From Prosthecobacter algae (GTDB lineage Bacteria; Verrucomicrobiota; Verrucomicrobiia; Verrucomicrobiales; Verrucomicrobiaceae): a stretch of 64,000 bases of DNA. Both the position numbers and the translations under genes were made by a program. The notes under the pieces are model-generated. The model ran no database searches, was not told where the DNA came from, and saw nothing but the letters and a program-made list of their open reading frames with translations. Location: contig NZ_BAABIA010000005.1 of the NCBI RefSeq assembly GCF_039542385.1, positions 496,001 through 560,000 of the forward strand. The letters run 5' to 3'. Shown piece after piece: positions 44,423-52,380 of the stretch. Positions within the stretch are counted from its first letter, which is position 1. Each line of letters starts with the position of its first letter.

Positions 44423-44740
44423 TCACGCAGCCAGAGCGGCTTCAATGAACGCCTTGCTTTTGACACCCGTGATCGTGTTCACTGGCTGGCCATTCTTGAA
44501 AACAATCAGCGTCGGGATGGCGCGAATGCCAAAACGCTCGGCCAGTTCCGGATGCGCATCAATGTCCACCTTGGCGATGGTGGCGGATCCGGCCTGTTCT
44601 CCAGCGATTTGGTCCAGGATCGGAGCCAGCATCTTACAAGGGCCGCACCATTCGGCCCAGAAATCCACCAGGACGGGCAGACCAGTGGTGTTGTTGATAG
44701 CGGCATCAAAAGTCTCGTTGGTGAGGGATTGCGGTTTCAT
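44423..44740 (-). CDS. trxA: Thioredoxin
   Basis: 105 residues with the active site WCGPC at 31-35, '[20 protein letters not shown]', '[20 protein letters not shown]' with the cis-Pro, and '[15 protein letters not shown]'. A cytoplasmic thiol-disulfide reductant. As the first gene after the TetR-family regulator, with a candidate operator in the 65-base spacer, it is likely induced with the downstream detoxification genes. This may be a second, stress-specific thioredoxin of the genome. Confidence 0.95.
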   Translation of the reverse strand: MKPQSLTNETFDAAINNTTGLPVLVDFWAEWCGPCKMLAPILDQIAGEQAGSATIAKVDIDAHPELAERFGIRAIPTLIVFKNGQPVNTITGVKSKAFIEAALAA

Positions 44741-44773
44741 AGTGTTAGGATTTGAGTTCGATTTACGTTTGAA

Positions 44774-44789
44774 TAGACCAGTCGGTTTA
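44774..44789 (-). promoter_or_regulatory. Second TetR/NemR-type operator, before trxA
   Basis: TAGACCAGTCGGTTTA matches the centre of the palindrome before the tetR gene (TAGACCGATCGGTCTA) at 13 of 16 positions, keeping the TAGACC half and a GGTTTA half. It lies 34-49 bases upstream of the trxA start codon. It would allow the regulator to control trxA and the downstream genes separately from its own transcription. Confidence 0.65.
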
Positions 44790-44805
44790 TTGGAAGTTAA
44801 AAAAG

Positions 44806-45402
44806 TCAGACCTGGCTTGGAGAAAGAATGGATTTCAAAAATGCGATGGCTTCACGCAGGGAGGCCACGTTGCGGGTGGTGGAGGCGCGGTGCATGGCAC
44901 CTGTCCAGAGATCAAGAATCACCGGAGCCATGATGGAAGGTTCAATGCAGGCAGCCATCTTGCCTTTTTGGACGCCTTCAAGGAGCAGCTTTTCGAAAAT
45001 CGCCACCCATTCCCGGGTTCCTTGGGCCAGCACCTCGCGCATCGGCTCGCTGAAATCAGCGACTTCCGAGGCCAATTTGATCACTAAACAAGGGCATTTA
45101 CCCTCAGATTCCAGCGTTCTACAGACATTCGACTCCAGGTAGGTCACGAGGCGGAGCAGGGGATCAGGCTCGGGAGTGGGAGAAAGCAGCAGCTTGCTTT
45201 TATAGGCGGTGGACTCAGCCACGTAGTGCTTCAGCATCTCCACTCCAAATTGCTCCTTCGACTCAAAGTGATGGTAAAAGGAACCCTTTGGCACCCGAAC
45301 CGCCTTGAGGATTTCATTGAGCCCCACGGAATGAAAACTCTTCTCGAGCATCAGCTCTTCAGCCGCGTCAAGAATGCGTTCTTTGGTGGTTCTGTCGCTC
45401 AT
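44806..45402 (-). CDS. TetR-family regulator, NemR-like
   Basis: 198 residues. An N-terminal helix-turn-helix ('[20 protein letters not shown]' with '[10 protein letters not shown]') closely resembles E. coli NemR as I recall it. The segment '[19 protein letters not shown]' corresponds to the NemR segment around Cys106, its redox/electrophile-sensing residue; the matching cysteine here is Cys105, with another at 103. NemR releases DNA on modification by N-ethylmaleimide, methylglyoxal or hypochlorite. The gene is followed by trxA, DUF5069, ADH, OYE, MFS and SnoaL-like genes. A perfect palindrome 6 bases upstream of its start indicates autorepression. Confidence 0.87.
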   Translation of the reverse strand: MSDRTTKERILDAAEELMLEKSFHSVGLNEILKAVRVPKGSFYHHFESKEQFGVEMLKHYVAESTAYKSKLLLSPTPEPDPLLRLVTYLESNVCRTLESEGKCPCLVIKLASEVADFSEPMREVLAQGTREWVAIFEKLLLEGVQKGKMAACIEPSIMAPVILDLWTGAMHRASTTRNVASLREAIAFLKSILSPSQV

Positions 45403-45407
45403 AACGA

Positions 45408-45439
45408 TGACAGATTAGACCGATCGGTCTAATCTGTCA
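45408..45439 (-). promoter_or_regulatory. Perfect 32-bp palindrome, tetR operator
   Basis: A perfect inverted repeat of 32 bases with core TAGACCGATCGGTCTA and outer arms TGACAGAT/ATCTGTCA. It lies 6 bases upstream of the tetR start codon, where a bound dimer would block transcription or translation initiation. A partial copy of its core occurs before trxA. Confidence 0.85.
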
Positions 45440-45447
45440 AATCTTTT

Positions 45448-45945
45448 TTATTCCAGTGCCCCCACCCAGGTCTTGGGTTTGCCGTTTTCTAGCTTCTCAA
45501 GATCCAAGGGCCCCGGCTTCTTCACTTCGGCTTTCTCACCGCGTACCTCCAGCGTCAGGCCCCCTTGCAGGTGCGCTTTTTCCAGCCAGTAGCGCAGGCG
45601 GACGTCCTGGGCCGTCTGGGCAGGAATCTGCGGCGGCTTTTCAGTGGCGAGGGTGAAAAGCGGCACCTCTTTTCCCTCCGCCGTCAGCAGGCGCACATCG
45701 GGTGGCTGAAAGGAGAAAGGGCGGGGGCTGGTGTTGCGATAGCGCAGCTCAATGTCCAGACGCGCATTGCCATAGTCCCGCTCCAGGGTGCAACGGTGGA
45801 TTTTCAAGCCCGGCTCGGCCGTCACTTCCGTCGCCAGCGGCTCCGGATTGCCCTCGGCGGCTTCATCCGTGGTGAAAACCCAGAAGGTGAGCCCGAGGCT
45901 GAGGAGGATGAGCAGCCAAACTTCGAAACGTTTCAGGAAAGACAT
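45448..45945 (-). CDS. Membrane-anchored protein of unknown function
   Basis: 165 residues from MSFLKRFEVWLLILLSL; longer in-frame starts upstream give no better signal. An N-terminal anchor ('VWLLILLSLGLTFWVFTT') precedes an extracytoplasmic beta-rich domain with 'HRCTLERDYGNARLDIELRY', 'RPFSFQPPDVRLLTAEGKEV' and 'DVRLRYWLEKAHL', resembling a small immunoglobulin-like or DUF4352-like sandwich. No enzymatic motif is seen. It is transcribed towards the tetR gene and is probably independent of the NemR-like regulon. Confidence 0.65.
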   Translation of the reverse strand: MSFLKRFEVWLLILLSLGLTFWVFTTDEAAEGNPEPLATEVTAEPGLKIHRCTLERDYGNARLDIELRYRNTSPRPFSFQPPDVRLLTAEGKEVPLFTLATEKPPQIPAQTAQDVRLRYWLEKAHLQGGLTLEVRGEKAEVKKPGPLDLEKLENGKPKTWVGALE

Positions 45946-46068
45946 GAGAATGGCGTGATGCAGACAGGACTGTTTTGCAATCAGAGATGTGATCCCGACC
46001 CCAGACAGTGCTGCAGCCCCCTGCTGGATAAAATCTTGCGGCAGGGCCACCCTGCGTCAGACTGCGGA

Positions 46069-47841
46069 GTGAAGTTTATCCTGCTCGCCGCCCTGCTCAG
46101 TGTGTGTCTCCACTCAGCACATGCCTTGGAAATCCCTCCAGGAGGGACCGAGATCGGCAGCTCTCTGAAAGCCTCCGTCAACGCGGAAGCAGGCAAAGCC
46201 GTGACTCTGGAAAAGGGCGCACGCATCACGATAGAAAAGGCTGATGCCTCCAAGGCCTACCTCGCCCAGTTTACCGTCCCTTGCGTGCCTGAGATCAAAA
46301 CCGGGGAGCCCGTGCTGGCGGTGATCAAGGCACGCGTCCTGGGACCGTCCTCCAATGGGGTGGTCACCGCCAAACTGCAACTGCAACAGGCCCCCTACAT
46401 AGCCCTCAGCCCGGACACCTCCCTGGAGATTCATCCCGAATGGACCGAATTGCCCGTGACTTTGGTGCCCAACAAAAGTGCAGGCGCAGGCATGGCGGCT
46501 TTGGTTTTGCTGTGCGGGCAAAAAGAACAGACCCTGGAGGTCGAAAGCGTCCGACTGCTCAGCTATCCGGCGAAAACAGACATCGCCACCTTCCCGCGCA
46601 TCCGCCGCAGCTATGCCGGGCGTGAGGCCCAGGCCCCATGGCGAAAGGCGGCTCTCGAGCGGATCGAAAAACATCGCCAAGCCGATCTGACGCTCACCCT
46701 GACGGACCCGACAGGCCAACCCTTGAAGAACACCGAGGTCCGCGCTGTTTTACAGCGTCATGAATTTGGTTTTGGCTCGGCTGTGCCGGTGAAATGGCTG
46801 GTGGAAGACAGCCAGGATGGGCGCAACTTCAGAAATATTGTGGATCGCCTGTTTAGCATCGTGGTGTTTGAAAACGATCTCAAAGAAGGGGAGTGGTCAC
46901 CCGAGGCGAGCACCGAAAAACGCCAGCAACGCAACGTCCAGCTCGACCAAGCTTTCGCCTGGCTTGAAGCACGCCACATCCCGGTGCGCGGCCACTACCT
47001 CATGCAGGTGGCGACCCCCTACAATCTCCATGGCATCAACGACACCGAGGTCATCCGGCAGCGAATCTTCGAAGGCACCCGTGAGCGGCTCAACTTCGTG
47101 AAAAACCGTGTGCGTGAATGGGATGTGATCAATCACCCCATCGCCTGGCATGGCGCCGACATGCTGAATGCCAAACCCGGTTTGGCCGAGATCGACCGGG
47201 AAACCTACCGGCTCGCACGCTCCCTGACGGACCTGCCTTTTTGGGTCAATGAAGATCAAATCTTCCGCCCAGGCCCGCAGCAGGAACGCACTTTCACCTA
47301 CATCCAGGCGCTGAATGAGGCAGGGCTCACCGTGGCAGGCCTGGGCAACCAGGCCCACTTTGACGAAAGCTTCCTGCCCTCACCCGAGGAGCTGCTGGCC
47401 GTCACCGATCGCTACGCGAAAATCGTTCCTTCCCAGTCCATCACTGAATTTGATGTGGTGACCCAGGCCGATGAAGAGCTGGCCGCAGATTATACGCGCG
47501 ACATGCTGATCGCCTGTTTTAGCCACCCCGCCTACAGCAGCATCCTCCTCTGGGGTTTTTGGGAAGGCACCCACTGGAAACCTGAAGCCGCCTCCTGGAA
47601 CAAAGACTGGTCCATCCGCCTTCGCGGTGAGGTGCTGGAAGAGTGGATTGGCCGACGCTGGCGCACCGATTTGACCTTGAAAACCGACGCCTCAGGCCAG
47701 GTGAACTGGCGGGGGTTTCCCGGTGACTACCTGGTGACGACCTATATCGAAAACGAGTCGGCCAGCAGCACGGTGACGCTTCATCATCAAAAGCCGACTG
47801 GGCGCGCCAGCCTCCAGAAAACCTCGGCGGCCCAACCATAA
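46069..47841 (+). CDS. GH10-like secreted protein lacking the usual acid/base glutamate
   Basis: 590 residues from a GTG start giving a clean signal peptide ('VKFILLAALLSVCLHSAHA'). An N-terminal beta-sandwich domain (about 20-180) precedes a GH10 xylanase-type barrel (about 215-530) with 'HEFGFGSAV', 'PVRGHYLMQV', 'WVNEDQI' and 'WGFWEGTHWKPEA'. The nucleophile Glu460 is present in 'SITEFDVV'. The acid/base motif, normally WDVVNE, reads 'WDVINHPIAWHG' with His356 in place of Glu. It may be inactive, binding-only or mechanistically altered. The C-terminus has a short beta-sheet extension. Confidence 0.82.
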   Translation: MKFILLAALLSVCLHSAHALEIPPGGTEIGSSLKASVNAEAGKAVTLEKGARITIEKADASKAYLAQFTVPCVPEIKTGEPVLAVIKARVLGPSSNGVVTAKLQLQQAPYIALSPDTSLEIHPEWTELPVTLVPNKSAGAGMAALVLLCGQKEQTLEVESVRLLSYPAKTDIATFPRIRRSYAGREAQAPWRKAALERIEKHRQADLTLTLTDPTGQPLKNTEVRAVLQRHEFGFGSAVPVKWLVEDSQDGRNFRNIVDRLFSIVVFENDLKEGEWSPEASTEKRQQRNVQLDQAFAWLEARHIPVRGHYLMQVATPYNLHGINDTEVIRQRIFEGTRERLNFVKNRVREWDVINHPIAWHGADMLNAKPGLAEIDRETYRLARSLTDLPFWVNEDQIFRPGPQQERTFTYIQALNEAGLTVAGLGNQAHFDESFLPSPEELLAVTDRYAKIVPSQSITEFDVVTQADEELAADYTRDMLIACFSHPAYSSILLWGFWEGTHWKPEAASWNKDWSIRLRGEVLEEWIGRRWRTDLTLKTDASGQVNWRGFPGDYLVTTYIENESASSTVTLHHQKPTGRASLQKTSAAQP

Positions 47842-47927
47842 GCAGAGCCACCACCCGGCAAAAGTTTTCATTTCCAAACGGCAGGCGTAGTGCCCTTTGT
47901 TACTACCTCGAATTCTCCACACGCCTT

Positions 47928-48473
47928 ATGTCACGCATCGTCCTCGGCATCACCGGCTCCATCGCCGCTTACAAGGCGGCAGATCTGGCCAGCCAGCTCA
48001 CCAAAGCTGGGCATGAGGTGACCTGTGTGCTGACGAAAGGGGCGCTGGAATTTGTCACCCCACTCACGCTGGCCACCCTCTCCCGCCGCCCGGTGGTGAC
48101 GGATCTGTTTGCCGAAAAAGAAGGCTGGCAGCCCGGTCATATCCAACTGGCCGATGACGCAGACCTCCTGCTCATCGCCCCGGCCACGGCCAATGTGCTG
48201 GCCTCCATGGCCCACGGGTTTGCCAACGATGCGCTAACAGCCATCGCCCTGGCCACACGAGCCCCCATCCTGATCGCGCCGGCGATGAACGGCAAAATGT
48301 GGCTGCACCCGGCGACGCTGAAAAACGTGGAAACGCTGAAGGGTTGGGGCGCGCAATTCATCGAACCTGCGGAAGGTCTCCTGGCCTGCGGTTACGAAGG
48401 CGTGGGCCGTCTGGCCCCCGTGGAGGAAATCCTGGCAGCCGTGCAGGCCCTCTTAAACAAGGGGGGCGCATGA
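47928..48473 (+). CDS. coaC: Phosphopantothenoylcysteine decarboxylase
   Basis: 181 residues. FMN flavoprotein of the HFCD family: 'GITGSIAAYKAADLASQLTK', the active-site His in 'GHIQLADDADLLLIAPATAN', 'PAMNGKMW' and 'CGYEGVGRL'. It decarboxylates phosphopantothenoylcysteine to phosphopantetheine in coenzyme A synthesis. In most bacteria it is fused to the ligase as CoaBC; here it stops and overlaps the next gene (ATGA), keeping the same order as the fused protein. Confidence 0.92.
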   Translation: MSRIVLGITGSIAAYKAADLASQLTKAGHEVTCVLTKGALEFVTPLTLATLSRRPVVTDLFAEKEGWQPGHIQLADDADLLLIAPATANVLASMAHGFANDALTAIALATRAPILIAPAMNGKMWLHPATLKNVETLKGWGAQFIEPAEGLLACGYEGVGRLAPVEEILAAVQALLNKGGA

Positions 48474-49120
48474 AGATCCTCATCACGGCTGGCCCAACCC
48501 GTGAACCCTTGGACCCGGTGCGTTATCTGACCAACCGTTCCTCGGGCAAAATGGGCTATGCCCTGGCCGAAGCCGCCCATGACCGAGGGCATGAGGTGAC
48601 ACTGATCTCCGGCCCGGTCTCCTTGCCTCCGCCTGAGGGCATGATCGTAGTGAAGGTGGAAACCGCTCGCCAGATGTACGAGGCCGTGCGCAGCCACCTG
48701 GGCGGACAGGACACCGCCATTTTTTCCGCTGCCGTGGCCGATTACCGACCTGTGGCCAAGGCCGAACAAAAGATCAAAAAGACAGGCGAGACCCTCACCC
48801 TCACCTTGGAGAAAACCGAGGACATTCTTGGCTCGGCCCGCAGCGTGTTCGGCTTCACCGGTTACCTGGTCGGTTTCGCGGCGGAGACGGAGCGGTTGCT
48901 GGAGCATGCGCACGACAAGCTAGCGCGCAAAGGCTGCGACCTCGTCATCGCCAATGATGTCTCGCAGGCGGGCATCGGGTTTGACAGCGCGGAGAACGAA
49001 GTCACTCTGTGCCTGCCTGACGCCTCGCCTTTCCCCCTGCCACGTCAGACCAAAGCCGCGCTGGCTCGCGAGTTGATCGCGTTCATCACCCAGCAGGCCG
49101 CCTTGAAAAAAACCCTTTGA
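48470..49120 (+). CDS. coaB: Phosphopantothenate-cysteine ligase
   Basis: 216 residues from the ATG overlapping the coaC stop. 'ILITAGPTREPLDPVRYLTN' and 'SSGKMGYALAEAA' form the nucleotide-binding start, 'AAVADYRP' and 'KIKKTGETLTLTLEKTEDIL' the substrate loop, and 'LVGFAAETE' and 'DLVIANDVS' the later motifs. It joins cysteine to phosphopantothenate using a nucleotide triphosphate. Together with coaC it replaces the usual bifunctional CoaBC; ATGA coupling should keep the two in balance. Confidence 0.92.
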   Translation: MKILITAGPTREPLDPVRYLTNRSSGKMGYALAEAAHDRGHEVTLISGPVSLPPPEGMIVVKVETARQMYEAVRSHLGGQDTAIFSAAVADYRPVAKAEQKIKKTGETLTLTLEKTEDILGSARSVFGFTGYLVGFAAETERLLEHAHDKLARKGCDLVIANDVSQAGIGFDSAENEVTLCLPDASPFPLPRQTKAALARELIAFITQQAALKKTL

Positions 49121-49160
49121 TCCCCACCGGGACATTCGTCTCCCTCTCACTCTCACCTCC

Positions 49161-49919
49161 ATGCCAGAACTCATCGCCATCGCCATCGAAGCCGCCACTC
49201 AGGCCGGCAACCTCATCCGGGACAATTTCGGCTCTGAAAAGACCGTCAATGAGATGCATCGTCGCGATGTGAAACTGGAGCTCGATGTGCGCAGCCAAAA
49301 GCTCATCACCGACATCATCCTCGGTTACCATGCCGACCACCGCATCCTCGGCGAAGAGGAAGGCGACGTCGGCGGAGATGGCGATGTGGAATGGATCGTG
49401 GACCCGATCGATGGCACGGTGAACTACTTCTACGGCATCCCACATTTTTGCGTGTCCATCGCCGCACGGGTTCGCTCCACCAAGGAGCCCCTGCTGGGCG
49501 TGATTCATGACCCAATGCAAAATGAAACTTGGTCTGTCGTCAAAGGTGGTGTGGCCACCCTGAACGGCAAACCCATCTCCGCCAGCACACGTGCCCAGAT
49601 GAGCGAAGCCGTGGTGACCGTCGGTTTCTCCAAAAGCAAATCCGCCCTGGATGCTGGCTTTGAGCGTTACCGCCGCATCAGCTACGAAGTGTTCAAGACC
49701 CGCATGCTTGGCAGTGCCGCGCTGGCCCTGGCCTACATCGCCTGCGGCCGGCTGGATGCCTATGTGGAGGAGCAGATCAGCCTTTGGGACATCGCCGCTG
49801 GCGTCATGCTGGTGGAGGCTGCCGGAGGCAAAATCGTCACGCGAGACAGCACCGTGCGTCCGGGCACCATGTTCATCTGCGCCACCAACGGCAAGCTGGA
49901 CATTGAGCCTTACCTGTAA
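49161..49919 (+). CDS. Inositol monophosphatase family protein
   Basis: 252 residues. Mg2+ and substrate motifs 'ILGEEEGD', 'WIVDPIDGTVNYFYG' and 'LWDIAAGVMLVEAAGG' are complete. Members hydrolyse inositol phosphates, histidinol phosphate, NADP or PAP, and the SuhB type also assists rRNA transcription; sequence alone does not choose among these. It follows coaB by 40 bases and is likely in the same transcript. Confidence 0.9.
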   Translation: MPELIAIAIEAATQAGNLIRDNFGSEKTVNEMHRRDVKLELDVRSQKLITDIILGYHADHRILGEEEGDVGGDGDVEWIVDPIDGTVNYFYGIPHFCVSIAARVRSTKEPLLGVIHDPMQNETWSVVKGGVATLNGKPISASTRAQMSEAVVTVGFSKSKSALDAGFERYRRISYEVFKTRMLGSAALALAYIACGRLDAYVEEQISLWDIAAGVMLVEAAGGKIVTRDSTVRPGTMFICATNGKLDIEPYL

Positions 49920-49922
49920 GCG

Positions 49923-50606
49923 CTAATCCGCTTTCGCGGTCACCTTCAGGCTCTCATTCCACTCCCGGGCAAAGTCCCGCTGGCAACGCTTGTTGACGGC
50001 GGCATTCACCGTCATGGCGATGAGAGCCCCCAGGCCCGCCAAAGCCATGTCTTTGTGCGCATCCCAGGCATCCCCCTGGGTGCCCAGGTAGGCATTGCCC
50101 AGTTCGCCTCCAAAGACCGTTGCGGCCGCCCATTCGATGAGCTCAAAGATCGCTGAGGTGGAAAGCATGATGTCCAACGGCAGGAAGTAGGACCAAAAAC
50201 CGCGCACCCTGGCCACGCGCAGGAAGATCTCGCGAAACGGATAGGCGCACAGCAGGCCGTACAGAAAGTGCAGCAAGCGGTCGAAATGATTCCGCTCCCA
50301 GCCCATCAGGTCATTGAAGGTACCCCCCGTCAGCGCCAGCCACCACTGATCATACGGCACCTTTTCATAGGTGTAGTGCGCGCCGATCTCATGCAGACAC
50401 AGGAAGACAAAGATGAGCGTGTGGGACACCCGTGAAAACAGCCGCCTTTTCCAGCCCCAAAACAGCAAGGCGGAGGCGGGCACCAGCAGCACATTTTCCA
50501 GCAGCCAGTCATGGCGATAGTGTGGGCTGATGGCCAGGGCCGACCACCAGACGACAAACAAGCCTAACAATAAGCAGGTGTACTTCTCATAGCTCAGGTA
50601 TTTCAT
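49923..50606 (-). CDS. DUF2238 (YjdF-like) membrane protein
   Basis: 227 residues from MKYLSYEKYT; an ATG 12 codons upstream is an alternative. About six hydrophobic helices. 'ERNHFDRLLHFLYGLLCAYP', 'FELIEWAAATVFGGELG' and 'YLGTQGDAWDAHKDMALAG' are the DUF2238/YjdF signature, a widely spread inner-membrane family of unknown function. It is transcribed convergently with the inositol-phosphatase-family gene; their stops are 3 bases apart. Confidence 0.86.
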   Translation of the reverse strand: MKYLSYEKYTCLLLGLFVVWWSALAISPHYRHDWLLENVLLVPASALLFWGWKRRLFSRVSHTLIFVFLCLHEIGAHYTYEKVPYDQWWLALTGGTFNDLMGWERNHFDRLLHFLYGLLCAYPFREIFLRVARVRGFWSYFLPLDIMLSTSAIFELIEWAAATVFGGELGNAYLGTQGDAWDAHKDMALAGLGALIAMTVNAAVNKRCQRDFAREWNESLKVTAKAD

Positions 50607-50669
50607 GAGGGGCAAGGAGGCTTTGCCCACATTGAAAAGCATCCCCCGCCCTTCGCCCAGCCTTTTCCA

Positions 50670-52280
50670 TCAAGCCACCTTCCGGCGACGATTGAAAAGT
50701 AGCGTGGACAGACCCACGAAGAGCAGCAGCGCACGCCCTGGCTCGGGCGTCACCACCAGATAGGCCGAGTTCGCCCAGGTGGTGGTGTCAATCGTATAGG
50801 TGAAGCCGCTGGGCAGGTTGCCAAAGGTGAGATCGGCCGGGTTGTAAGTAAGCAGGCCCGTCCAGTCGAACAACTTGTACGCGCCATTTCCAAAACCACC
50901 CAGGTCGGTGACATTGAGCTGACCCGCCAGGGTGAGGTTTCCGCGCACGCTCACTTCGTCGTCCGTGCTGCTGTCGAAGGTGCCAAGGTCAAATCTCAAC
51001 ACGGAAGTCGGCGCGAGCGTCAGTCCCGTCAAATCTCCCACGGTGAACTTGCCACCGAGGCTGACGCCTGCGGCACTCACATCCCCTGGGGACAAAATAG
51101 CACCAGCGGCCAGGGAGACTTCGCGCGTCAGCGTGCCGTTACCGCCCAGGATTGCCCCTGAACTCACCTGCACATTCTTGCCACTGGGGCTGGTGAGCAC
51201 GCTGCCATTGACCAAGAAGGTTCCTGCCTGCACGAGGGTATTGCCCTGCCAGTTATTGCTACTGCCCGTGATGGCGACGATACCAGCACCGATTTTTACC
51301 ACATCATCCACCGTACCGGTGGTGCCCGCACCGCGCACGATGTTGGCGATGTTCACTCGACCTCCAGCGGCTGCGGTAACGGTCAACTTGCTCGCGGCCT
51401 TGGTGCCATTCCCATTGGTAGTCGTGATGGTGCCGGTATAGTTAGAGATATGAGCGGTATCACCACCTACGGTGTAGTTGTGCGTGATCGCCGGAAAGTT
51501 AGTGGAGGAGGAGGCCAGTGTGATGGTACGGCCGATGGTCACTGCATTGCTGGCCAGCAGGATGCCAGTGAGCGCCCCACCATCATAGGTGGTCCCCATA
51601 CTGATCGTCCCAGTGCTGTTGCCAAAGGCCCCATTGGCCCCGCTGGGGGCATCCACCAGCAGCTTGACGGTCGCGCTCCAGATGCTGGTGCTCTTGGTGT
51701 AAGTGTTGAGGGCATTCAAGACGAAGGTGCCGCCGCTGTTAAAGGCCAGTTGGCCAATCCCGGTGCCGGAAATCACGCCATTGAAAGTGGTGACACGCCC
51801 CCCGCCACCCAGGAAACGGATGTTCGTCGCCGCCGTCATGTCAATGTTTCCATTGAAGGTCATGTTCCCGCTGACCGCGTTAAAACCAATGCTGGTACCG
51901 GTGAAGACAATGTTGTTGTTGATCGTCTGCAGCGCGGAGGATTCATTGCGCAGATGCAGGCCCGCGTCATGGCCGGTGCCGGTTCCCGCGAGGTTGATCA
52001 CCCCTGTTCCACCGAGCGTGAAGGCTGCCGCTCCTGAGATAAACTTCAGCGTTTGAGCACTGACATTGCTGTCCACATCCACCCCAGGCCGCACCGATCC
52101 CGCAAAACGCACGTCGTCCAAAGGTGCCACCGTGGCAGGAATCACATTCGTGTTCCAGTTATCCCCCGAACTCCACTTGTTATCCGCACCGCCTCCGTCC
52201 CAGTCCACAATACCAGCGGCGGCAGGGGAAAGGCTGACCAGAAAAGCAAGACACGGAAAAACAAACGCGCGAAAACTCAT
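50670..52280 (-). CDS. PEP-CTERM protein with autotransporter-type strand repeats
   Basis: 536 residues. A signal peptide ('AFVFPCLAFLVSLSPAAAG') is followed by a beta-rich passenger of Gly/Asn/Thr-rich strands: 'GGADNKWSSGDNWNTNVIPA', 'LGGTGVINLAGTG', 'LVQAGTFLVNGSVL' and 'LAAGAILSPGDVS'. The C-terminus 'TPEPGRALLLFVGLSTLLFN' plus Arg-Arg-Arg-Lys is a PEP-CTERM sorting signal recognised by exosortase. Such proteins are exported and anchored or released at the outer surface. No exosortase gene is in the window. Confidence 0.87.
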   Translation of the reverse strand: MSFRAFVFPCLAFLVSLSPAAAGIVDWDGGGADNKWSSGDNWNTNVIPATVAPLDDVRFAGSVRPGVDVDSNVSAQTLKFISGAAAFTLGGTGVINLAGTGTGHDAGLHLRNESSALQTINNNIVFTGTSIGFNAVSGNMTFNGNIDMTAATNIRFLGGGGRVTTFNGVISGTGIGQLAFNSGGTFVLNALNTYTKSTSIWSATVKLLVDAPSGANGAFGNSTGTISMGTTYDGGALTGILLASNAVTIGRTITLASSSTNFPAITHNYTVGGDTAHISNYTGTITTTNGNGTKAASKLTVTAAAGGRVNIANIVRGAGTTGTVDDVVKIGAGIVAITGSSNNWQGNTLVQAGTFLVNGSVLTSPSGKNVQVSSGAILGGNGTLTREVSLAAGAILSPGDVSAAGVSLGGKFTVGDLTGLTLAPTSVLRFDLGTFDSSTDDEVSVRGNLTLAGQLNVTDLGGFGNGAYKLFDWTGLLTYNPADLTFGNLPSGFTYTIDTTTWANSAYLVVTPEPGRALLLFVGLSTLLFNRRRKVA

Positions 52281-52380
52281 GGGGGGGATCCCATGATGCC
52301 CCGTCTTGCCAGAGGATCAACCTTAACGACGCCTAAAGCCTTAACGGGGTGCTGATGCGAAAAAATGGCCCTGGAAGCCC

